64,000 nucleotides of DNA from Xanthomonas campestris pv. badrii (GTDB lineage Bacteria > Pseudomonadota > Gammaproteobacteria > Xanthomonadales > Xanthomonadaceae): NCBI RefSeq assembly GCF_012848175.1, contig NZ_CP051651.1, positions 2,356,001 to 2,420,000 on the forward strand. The letters run 5' to 3'. The number at the start of each line of letters is the position of its first letter. The first letter of the stretch is position 1. A program made the translations under genes and the position numbers. The notes beneath the pieces were generated by a model. The model searched no databases and had not been told where the DNA came from. It saw only the letters and a list, made by a program, of their open reading frames with translations. Below are positions 19,028-27,100 of the stretch, piece by piece.

Positions 19028-19681
19028 TTATACATCAAGCCAATCTGCAGAGTCTAGTATCCAAAGTCCACCGGAATTTTCCGCAGAGAATATTTCGGCT
19101 CTCCGAAGCGAATCCAGCATCAATTTATCTATAAATACAAATGAGCCGGGGGCGGAAAATGGCAGTCGGAAAGCATGAAATGAAGATGCGACTTCTCTCT
19201 TAAACGCAAGGCTGACCGTTCCTCCAAAATTATACGCCTTGCCATTTATATATTCATTTCCCGTTTTGACTTTCAATTTCGATGCCGATTCATCCACTGC
19301 GTCCAGCACTCGAACAACATCACATAGAAAGTATAAGGGTCCTCGCGAGCCATCAGCTAATCGAAAATCGGTTTCTGCAAATTCAAATGCCTGCGGATCA
19401 ACTTTCTCGAACACTTGTTTAAGTCGCTCGGACACTAACCAATAGCCACCGAAGCTGCCTTCCAGATCCCGAGGCATATCTCCTTCTGTAGGGACGTAGA
19501 CCAAGCGAGGTGTCTCACGCAGCGGAGGAAATCCCCCCTCGGGTGGTCTTAGGCCCCGTTTCGGGGGGGTGAGCAGCTCTTTTTCATTCTTAAACACCAC
19601 GCCGTGGCCTGGGCCAGGTCTACGGGAATCCAGGGTTAAGGCGAAGAACTCGCCCTTCCTCGGTTTATTCTGGGTAGACAC
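19028..19681 (-). CDS. Imm11-like (DUF1629) immunity protein B, partner of toxin A
   Basis: A 217-residue cytoplasmic protein without a signal peptide. It resembles the Imm11/DUF1629 immunity family, with the characteristic GYWLVSERLKQVFEKVDPQ block followed by F-x-x-x-D-F-R (ETDFRL) and FLCDVVRVLDAVDE. The frame is open upstream, but the GTG at 19681 is chosen for two reasons. GGAG lies seven bases before it, and VSTQNKPRKGEF is also the conserved beginning of the paralogue at 21817-22446. The gene ends 15 bases before toxin A on the same strand, so it is expected to neutralise toxin A's nuclease domain. The two paralogues diverge strongly after residue 12, as expected for specific pairs. 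Immunity function is inferred. Confidence 0.75.
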   Translation of the reverse strand: MSTQNKPRKGEFFALTLDSRRPGPGHGVVFKNEKELLTPPKRGLRPPEGGFPPLRETPRLVYVPTEGDMPRDLEGSFGGYWLVSERLKQVFEKVDPQAFEFAETDFRLADGSRGPLYFLCDVVRVLDAVDESASKLKVKTGNEYINGKAYNFGGTVSLAFKREVASSFHAFRLPFSAPGSFVFIDKLMLDSLRRAEIFSAENSGGLWILDSADWLDV

Positions 19682-19706
19682 TTTTTTCTCCAGGGCACTG
19701 TTTCGA

Positions 19707-21779
19707 TTAAGAGTAGCAAACTGCGTGCTTGAAATGGATGGGCTTGCTATCGGCACCAAACCTGCCACCCGGGCCGCGCTGCAACTGCAGCGCGCCATCG
19801 CCGGCAAGTCCTTCTGTCTCGCGCGTGCGCTGCGTCGCCAGCTCGATCGCCTCGCGCCACTCCGGCTTCAATTCGGTGCCGACGATGCGATAACGGTACA
19901 GCGTTTCCTCGCGTTGCAGCTCCTGCGGCGATGGCGGCGCCTGCTGTATCGCGGCGATCATCCGCGTCTGCTCGGCCAGCGCCGGTTGCAGCATCGCGCG
20001 CATGGTGTCCAGTTCCAGCACACGGTTGCCATCGGGCGCGGTGCCGTTGCTGGTCCACTGACCTTCGATGTTGCGGTAGTAGCGCTGGCCGTTCGAGGCG
20101 GTCAAGGCATCCGGGTCCGGCAACGCTTGCCGGACCGCTGGCGACATCGGCAGCCCATCGGCGGCCCAGCCGCTGCGGTGGTAGGCCAGTTCGTAGCGCG
20201 CGGCAATGGCCCCGGGGCTGTTGGCGATGTTGCGGGCAATGACGTCCTGCGCTTGCGCCTCCAGCTCGGCTGCGCGTTGCGGCGAGGCGGTTTCCTGCAC
20301 GTAGCTGCCGCGATCATTGGCACCAGTAATGTCGGTCTTGACCAGCCGATGCCACTGACCGTCCGCTGCATCGCGTCGCCAGTCGGCGTTGCTCAGGCTG
20401 GGACGGTCAGTGGCATTGGCCGGCTGGCGATACGGGTCAACGGGCGCGGGCGCGTCCTTGACGGCGAGCGCTGCAGCGGCATTGGTGGCCTGGTAATTGA
20501 GTTCGCGAGCTTTTGCGTAACTGGCCACGATGGGCGTGGCGGTGGGATTATCGATGCCGTCGTTGCTGGTATCGGCCTTGCCCTCGCGTGCCCACGCGGT
20601 GCCGTTGAACGACCATTGCGTGCCATCGCGGTCTGTCTGGGTGTAAATGGAGCGGTTGTCGAGCAGATCGGCGGCCTTCTCGCCGGCCTTGGTCATGAAG
20701 TACGCATCGGCGGCGATCAGCACCATCGGCCCCGCGCCCGAGCTGCCCAGCGCATAGGCGGCAGCCGTACCACCAGCCCAGCCGCCGACATTGCGGCCGG
20801 CGAAGTGCGCAAGCTCCGATTGCGCGGCGAGCGGGTTGTCTTGGCCGAGCAAGTGCGTGGCGCGTTGGCCGGAAGCGAGCGCATCGGCGGCAGTGGCGAG
20901 CAGGCCGGCGGTGCGTAGTGCCTGGCCTGCGGACAGATCGCCTGCCAGTAGCTCGGCGGTGGTGAAGCCGCGTTGCGACACTGGTGTGTACTGCGGATGC
21001 GGTGTAGCGCCTGCGCCTTGGCGGATGCTGCGCGTAGCACCGCCGATGGTTGTCGGCGTGTCATCCAAGACCTGCCGGACCATGGCCGCGTTGGACTCGG
21101 ATAACGTCACGCGCCCGGCCTCTTCGGCGTGCGCGATGGCCATGCGAAATTCTTCGCGGCCGGCGATCTCGCGGATGACGGTATCGCGTTCACCAGGGAC
21201 AGCGACCAGATTTTTGCCGGTCGTGCGTGCGGCGTCGGTCACCTGTGTGATCCGCTGCTCGGAGTGCGTGATCGCGGCCCATTCGGATTCGACATTGCTC
21301 ATGGAGCGCAGCGTCTTCAGTTGATCGGCATGGGCGGTGCGGTATTGCTCGTATTCGGAGAGCGTGCTGCGGTTTTGCGCGTTGGTCTCGGCCTTGGTCA
21401 AGTGATCCGGGGTCGTTGCGAACATGTCGCCATTGATCAGCGCGACTTTGAGGGTGTCTTGCAGATCGTGGACCTGGGCGGCGACGCGCTTCAAGGCGGC
21501 AGCATCGTTGCGCATGGCGGCACGGCCATCTGGCGATTTCCCTAGATCGTCAAGATAATCCACAACTCCCTTCGTGTAGGAACTGCGCGTGCGTCCTCGG
21601 TGGGGGGATGTTTCGAGCGCGTCGGCGAGCGTGCCATCCACCGGCAGATACAGACGATTGGTCAATACGTCCTTGTCGATCAAGCCATGCTCCGCCAACT
21701 TTTTGAGCAAATCATGCTTGCGAAAGGTAGTATTCTCAATGACATGATGACTTTCAAGGATGACGTTACCGGACGACAT
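19707..21779 (-). CDS. C-terminally truncated AHH nuclease toxin - toxin B
   Basis: 690 residues. The N-terminal AHH-type domain has H11-H12 (ESHHVIENTTF), N41 with LYLP and Y68. The position of toxin A's H64 is T64, although H60 remains, so activity is uncertain. The central region from about residue 270 (GFTTAELLAGDLSAGQALRT) to FGADS is almost the same as in toxin A. Identity then stops and the frame ends in KPIHFKHAVCYS, which is translated from the leader of the next immunity gene. The Gln-rich C-terminal half is thus missing. If that half carries the export signal, this toxin cannot be delivered and may be a silent reserve. Imm gene A lies 37 bases upstream. Confidence 0.72.
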   Translation of the reverse strand: MSSGNVILESHHVIENTTFRKHDLLKKLAEHGLIDKDVLTNRLYLPVDGTLADALETSPHRGRTRSSYTKGVVDYLDDLGKSPDGRAAMRNDAAALKRVAAQVHDLQDTLKVALINGDMFATTPDHLTKAETNAQNRSTLSEYEQYRTAHADQLKTLRSMSNVESEWAAITHSEQRITQVTDAARTTGKNLVAVPGERDTVIREIAGREEFRMAIAHAEEAGRVTLSESNAAMVRQVLDDTPTTIGGATRSIRQGAGATPHPQYTPVSQRGFTTAELLAGDLSAGQALRTAGLLATAADALASGQRATHLLGQDNPLAAQSELAHFAGRNVGGWAGGTAAAYALGSSGAGPMVLIAADAYFMTKAGEKAADLLDNRSIYTQTDRDGTQWSFNGTAWAREGKADTSNDGIDNPTATPIVASYAKARELNYQATNAAAALAVKDAPAPVDPYRQPANATDRPSLSNADWRRDAADGQWHRLVKTDITGANDRGSYVQETASPQRAAELEAQAQDVIARNIANSPGAIAARYELAYHRSGWAADGLPMSPAVRQALPDPDALTASNGQRYYRNIEGQWTSNGTAPDGNRVLELDTMRAMLQPALAEQTRMIAAIQQAPPSPQELQREETLYRYRIVGTELKPEWREAIELATQRTRETEGLAGDGALQLQRGPGGRFGADSKPIHFKHAVCYS

Positions 21780-21816
21780 CCACTCTTACTCCATCAAACG
21801 GTCAAAGGCTCATCAC

Positions 21817-22446
21817 TCAGCAGCCGCAAGTGTCTATCAGCCAGACGCCGCGCGTCCTGGGTGATTTGCCAAATCCCTGCGCGATCAAGGTGTCGCGCAA
21901 GAACCGGTCGCAAAAGGCATTTGCCGTATATGGTGTCATGAAGACGTGCGCGGGCCCGACCACGTCTTTCCTGAATGCCAACTCGGCGCCCCCCATAACA
22001 CTGTAGTATTTGCCATTTGGATACCCGGTAAGCACCTTGACGGTGGATGCTTCCTCGTCGATGGCATCGATAATCCGCACCACTTCACAAAGATAGTGCG
22101 GTGCTCCGGGCGTCCCGTCTTCCAATCGGAAGTCGCATAACGCGAAGGCAAAGCCCTCGGGGTCCACAGCTTCGAGTAGCTGCTTTAGCGGTTCGGAGAC
22201 TAGCCAGTAGCCTTTGAATCCACTATCAAGGTCATCGGGCATATCGCCGATGCGGCTGTCGTAGCGCAGGCGCGGGGTTTCCTTCAGTGCGGCCAAGCCC
22301 GCGTCCTCTCCAGGCAGGCTGTCAACAATGGAAAACGGCACCGCATCTTCGTTCTCGAACTCCACGCCATGCCCGCGACCACCGCCTCGCACGTCGGACC
22401 TGAGGATGTAGAACTCGCCTTTCCTCGGTTTATTCTGAGTAGACAC
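21817..22446 (-). CDS. Imm11-like (DUF1629) immunity protein A, partner of toxin B
   Basis: 209 residues, cytoplasmic. It has the Imm11-type core GYWLVSEPLKQLLEAVDPEGF, CDFRLEDG and YLCEVVRIIDAIDE, colinear with immunity protein B. The start is taken as the GTG at 22446, which has GGAG seven bases upstream; a TTG four codons earlier is possible. The first 12 residues and about 50 bases of leader are nearly the same as at the other immunity gene, showing a duplicated module. It ends 37 bases before toxin B and is its likely antidote. Because toxin B looks crippled, this protein may now serve only against incoming toxin from relatives. Confidence 0.72.
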   Translation of the reverse strand: MSTQNKPRKGEFYILRSDVRGGGRGHGVEFENEDAVPFSIVDSLPGEDAGLAALKETPRLRYDSRIGDMPDDLDSGFKGYWLVSEPLKQLLEAVDPEGFAFALCDFRLEDGTPGAPHYLCEVVRIIDAIDEEASTVKVLTGYPNGKYYSVMGGAELAFRKDVVGPAHVFMTPYTANAFCDRFLRDTLIAQGFGKSPRTRGVWLIDTCGC

Positions 22447-22692
22447 GTATTTCTCCAAGACGCTGTATCGATAAAGCGTAGCAAACTGTTTGCTTGCATC
22501 AGCGAACGGGACTACCTACAACACGCGCAATCGTCGCCCCGCGACGCCTGCGGTTTTGGTACCCCGGCTTCCCTGCAGCACTGTGGGCTAATTCCGCGCA
22601 TGCCGTTGCTCGGGCTGGGTTCTGCGCGCTCTTCGCTACTTGCCACTCCCAGCGCCGTACGTCCGGTTGCACCAAGCACTCATACCGCCCCA

Positions 22693-23067
22693 TTAAGCAA
22701 GTATCAGATCGCCGTTGATCAAAGCCACCTTGATCGTCGCCTGCAGGTATCCCACGGCTTCAACCACACGTCGGCAAGCCAGTGGGTCGCCCTGCATGGC
22801 TGCCTGCCCATCGGCCGATACTTCGATCCGTTGCAATTCCCCGAGCATGCCTTCCACATAGGATGGATGCGGATCACTGCAGTAGCAGGCGCAGCCCAGC
22901 TCTTTCGCGAAGGCCTGATCATTGGGAAGATAGAGCCCATTGTCCGGCGCATCGATCGTAAACACGCCCTGCCCTTCAAGATAAACCAGCAATCGGCTCC
23001 GATCGCGTATCACGCAGTCGATGATGCGCTGCAGGGAAAACAAGGCGTGGTCTTGCGCTTCCGACAC
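22693..23067 (-). pseudogene. Decayed AHH nuclease domain - toxin C remnant
   Basis: The GTG at 23067 follows GGAGG and opens a 124-residue frame colinear with the first ~118 residues of toxins A and B. It keeps N43 with GLYLP, a PHPSY motif, DGQAAM, and the ending TIKVALINGD. The histidine pair H11-H12 is replaced by Q13-R14 in LQRIID, and the H60 equivalent is lost. A stop comes directly after INGDLILA, where the other two proteins continue. It therefore looks like an inactivated nuclease head that has lost its middle and C-terminus. About 240 bases of sequence without recognisable homology lie between it and immunity gene A. Confidence 0.65.
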
Positions 23068-23334
23068 GGTCACTCCTCCCGAGCTGTCCGTGGATCCACT
23101 TTGCAGGTCGGCAACATGACGCGGCACCGACGGATTCGATGATCGCCAAGCTGCAACGTCCGCCGATACCAGCGATACTATCACCACCACACCCTGCCGA
23201 GTCGGCCGCAGCGGCAACGATACTGCACTAAAATTGATGCGAGCTATGCGGTTTTTGACCGCTACCCGGCAGCACCCATCCTGTTCCGTCACGCTCGCCG
23301 CTGGCTGCACACCAGTGCTGGACGGCTGCTTACT

Positions 23335-23730
23335 TCACGATGGCGTCGCCGCAAGCTGCGCTTGCAAGGCATACAACGTTTCCGTTCCCGACTCAGCCAG
23401 TGCACGCGACGCGTAGAGCAAGCGATCGGTGAGTGCGCCACCCAAACCAGATTGGCCGGCCTCGCGTGCCGCCTCACTGGCATGCAGCATCTCCAATACG
23501 CCCTGCAGTCCCAGCAGGCAGTGATCGATATGTGCGCATTTGAGTGCCAGGCCATATTGCATCGGCAGAGCGGACCAATGGATGCCGTTGGTGGCTTCCG
23601 CACCACCTGACTCGGACAGTCGGCGAAAGAACACGTCTTCGCGCTCATCAATGTGATCAGTCACGGTGTGGGCGGTTTGCCGAGAGGCAGTGGCGGCAGT
23701 CGCCGAATGGGCAGGATTGGTACGCGGCAT
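23335..23730 (-). CDS. Hypothetical protein upstream of the toxin stack
   Basis: 131 residues starting MPRTNPAHSATAATASRQ, with a good AGGAG eight bases before the ATG. It is soluble and mostly helical: a polar N-terminal 35 residues, then a helical part with several His and Leu (CAHIDHCLLGLQGVLEML and GALTDRLLYASRAL). No family was recognised with confidence. It is transcribed in the same direction as the toxin genes, 267 bases before toxin C, and may have been the first gene of that operon. It could be a regulator, chaperone or unrelated cargo; sequence does not decide. Confidence 0.55.
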   Translation of the reverse strand: MPRTNPAHSATAATASRQTAHTVTDHIDEREDVFFRRLSESGGAEATNGIHWSALPMQYGLALKCAHIDHCLLGLQGVLEMLHASEAAREAGQSGLGGALTDRLLYASRALAESGTETLYALQAQLAATPS

Positions 23731-24041
23731 GAGGAATCTCCTTGATTAATGGAGAGCACCGCCATGGTTGACCGGCGCTCGTGCGCCTTGGATTCCGAGC
23801 TTCCACACCCGGCTGCAGGATTCACTGCAGCCAGGGGATACTCATCGGACTCTTCGATAGTGTCAAGAAGCCCGGATTGTTCACCTAGTCGCATGCTTCG
23901 TCTGACATGCCTCTCGCATCCAGACACGCTTACAGAACGGCAGCGCGGGTGTCGTAGCTGACCGCATTGAAACCTCGCGATTGGGCGATACTTGGATGAC
24001 GCCTTGGGCTCGCAGATTTACCAAGCAATTTCACATATAAA
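23731..24041. other. Intergenic region at the island boundary
   Basis: Over 300 bases without a supported gene, between the 23335-23730 gene and the glutamate dehydrogenase terminator. It should hold the promoter of the toxin-island operon. No clear operator or repeat was recognised. Confidence 0.4.
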
Positions 24042-24065
24042 CAAGGTGGCCCTCGGGCCGCCTTG
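24042..24065 (-). terminator. Rho-independent terminator of glutamate dehydrogenase
   Basis: A stem of about 11 pairs (caaggtggccc against gggccgccttg) has a very short loop. On the minus strand it is followed by TTTATATG. It stands 87 bases after the dehydrogenase stop. Confidence 0.75.
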
Positions 24066-24151
24066 TGCATGGGCAGACAACTAAGCAACTGCATCAGCTC
24101 AAGCAAGGTGATGGCGAGTTACTCGCTCCGCCATCACTTCGCCTCACCTGC

Positions 24152-27100
24152 TTATACCCCGTGCGCAGCCAGCTGCCCCAGCCGCTGCACCGCTACCGAC
24201 ACAGTGGGGTAATCCAGGGTCTTCTGCTCGGCCACGTCGGCCAGCATGGCCAGGGTGAAGCGCAGGCTGGAATCGTCGCGCGCCAGCCAGTTGGCCACCT
24301 TGTCCTCGGCCGTGCTGCCGGGCATGCCCAGCACCTGGCCCACCAGCGCACGCTGATGCGCCGCCAGTTCATCGCGCAGCACGCCGCGTGCCACTGCGTG
24401 CCAGCGGCCGTTGACCTCCAATGCATCGATCTGTTCGAACAGCCACGGCAGGCGCAGCGCGTCGCCCAGGCGGAAATGCACCTTGGACACTTCCACCGGC
24501 TTGAGCTTGCGGGTACGTGCGGTTTCGATGATGTCGAAGGCCGGTTCCAGGTAGCGCAACTCGGACAGCTGCTGCGCCAGTGCCGGCGGCAGGCCCTTGT
24601 CCTGCCATTCCTGCACGCTGGCTTCGTACAGCGGCCGCTGGGTGTCGGCCAGCACGCCCGAGGCAACGCGGATATCGTTGAACGGGCCGTGGTAACGCTC
24701 CACCGCCGCGGTGATGCCCGGCATCTGGCCAGGACGCAGCAACAGCCAGCGTACGAAGGAACGTTGCAGGCGCCAGATCACTTCCAGCGCATCGATCTGC
24801 ACCGACTCGGGCACCTTGCCGTCCAGCGCATCGATCTGCGTCCACAGCGCGCGCGCATCCAGCGTCTCGCGGCTGATGGTGTAGGCCTTGGCCACTTCGC
24901 CGATGGTGCGGCCGGTGTCTTCCTGCATGCGCATCAGGAAGGTAGCGCCCATGCGGTTGATGGTGGTGTTGGTGACCGCGGTGGCGATGATCTCGCGCTT
25001 GAGGCGATGACGTTCCATCGCATCGGCGTACTTCTTCTGCAGCGGCTGCGGGAAGTAGCGCTGCAATTCCTTGGACAGATACGGGTCTTCGGGAATATCC
25101 GATTCCAGCAGCTGCTGGAACGCCACCAGCTTGGAATACGACAGCAGCACCGACAGCTCCGGCCGGGTCAGCCCCTGCCCGCGCGCCTTGCGTGCGGAGA
25201 GTTCGGCATCGGACGGCAGGAACTCGATCTGGCGATCGAGCAGGCCCTGCAATTCCAGCGTGCGAATGAAGTGCTGCTTGGAGCCCAGGCGCTTGACGCT
25301 CATGCGCTCCATCAAGCTGATGGCCTGGTTCTGGCGGTAGTTGTCCCACAGCACCAGGTCGGCCACTTCGTCGGTCATCGACGCCAGCAGCGTGTTGCGC
25401 GCGTCATAGGTGAGCTTCTTGGCCTGCACCATGTCGTTGAGCAGGATCTTGATGTTCACCTCATGGTCGGAGGTGTCCACACCGGCCGAGTTGTCGATGA
25501 AGTCGGTATTGAGCAGCACACCGGCCTGTGCGGCCTCGATGCGGCCCAACTGGGTCAGGCCCAGGTTGCCGCCCTCGCCCACCACCTTGCAGCGCAGCTC
25601 GCCACCGTTGACGCGCAGGCCGTTGTTGGCGCGGTCGCCCACGTCGGCATGCGATTCGCTGGCAGCCTTGACGTAGGTACCGATGCCGCCGTTCCAGAAC
25701 AGATCCACCGGCGCCTTGAGGATGGCGTTCATCAGCTCGTTCGGCGAGAGCTGCTTGACGTTGGCCTCCAGGCCCAGCGCCTCGCGCACCGGTGCGCTGA
25801 TATCGATGGATTTGAGCGTGCGCGGGTAGATGCCGCCACCGGCGCTGATCAGCTTGGCGTCGTAATCGGCCCAGCTGGAGCGCGGCAGCTTGAACAGGCG
25901 ATCGCGCTCGGCGAAGGAGACCGCCGCATCCGGGTTCGGGTCCAGGAAGATGTGGCGGTGGTCGAACGCGGCCAGCAGGCGGATATGCCGTGAGAGCAGC
26001 ATGCCGTTGCCGAACACGTCGCCGGACATGTCGCCGATGCCGACCACGCTGAAATCCTGGCTCTGGCAATCGCGATCCATCGCACGGAAGTGGCGCTTGA
26101 CCGATTCCCATGCGCCGCGCGCGGTGATGCCCATGCCCTTGTGGTCGTAGCCCACCGAGCCGCCAGAGGCGAACGCATCGCCCAGCCAGAAACCGTGTTC
26201 CAGCGCCAGGCCATTGGCAATATCGGAGAAGGTGGCGGTGCCCTTGTCGGCCGCGACCACCAGGTACGGGTCGTCCTGGTCATGACGCACCACCTGCGGC
26301 GGCGGCACGATCTTGCCGCCGACGATGTTGTCGGTAATGTCGAGCAGGCCCTGGATGAACAGCTTGTAGCAGGCGATGCCTTCGGCCTGGATCGCATCGC
26401 GGTCGCCACCCACCGGCGAACGCTTGACGTAGAAACCGCCCTTGGCGCCGACCGGCACGATGACGGTGTTCTTGACCATCTGCGCCTTGACCAGGCCCAG
26501 CACCTCGGTGCGGAAATCCTCGCGGCGGTCCGACCAGCGCAGGCCGCCACGCGCCACCGCGCCAAAGCGCAGGTGCACGCCTTCCACGCGTGGGCCATAC
26601 ACGAAGATTTCGCGGTACGGGCGCGGCTTTGGCAGGTCCGGCACCAGCGCCGAATCCAGCTTGAAGCTGATGCAATGGCCGTGCTTGCCCTGTTTATCGG
26701 TCTGGTAATAGTTGGTGCGCAAGGTCGCATCGATCACGTCGATGAAGCTGCGCAGGATGCGGTCTTCGTCCAGGCTGGAGACGCGGTCCATCAACTTCAA
26801 CAGCGTGGCACGGGTGGCTTCCTGCTGCGCGGCGCGGTCGCCGCCGCGCGCCTCCAGCACCGGCTCCAGTGCCTTGAGCGTAGCCTCATCGCCGCCTGCC
26901 AGCGCGGAGAGCTCTTCGCGCAGACGTTCCTGCCCGGCAAAGATCTGCGCTTTTGTTTCGCTACCGGTAGACGGGTCGAAGCGCGCTTCGAACAGCTCCA
27001 CCAGCAAACGTGCCAGCAACGGGTAACGGGTGAAGGTCGCTTCGACGTAGGCCTGCGAGAACGGCACCGCGGTCTGCAGCAGATACTTGCAGTAACCGCG

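Noticed and set aside
22499..22693. A 64-codon minus-strand frame between the toxin C remnant and imm A
   Set aside because: No ribosome site, no family resemblance and biased composition. It may be debris of the lost toxin C body, but nothing supports a gene.
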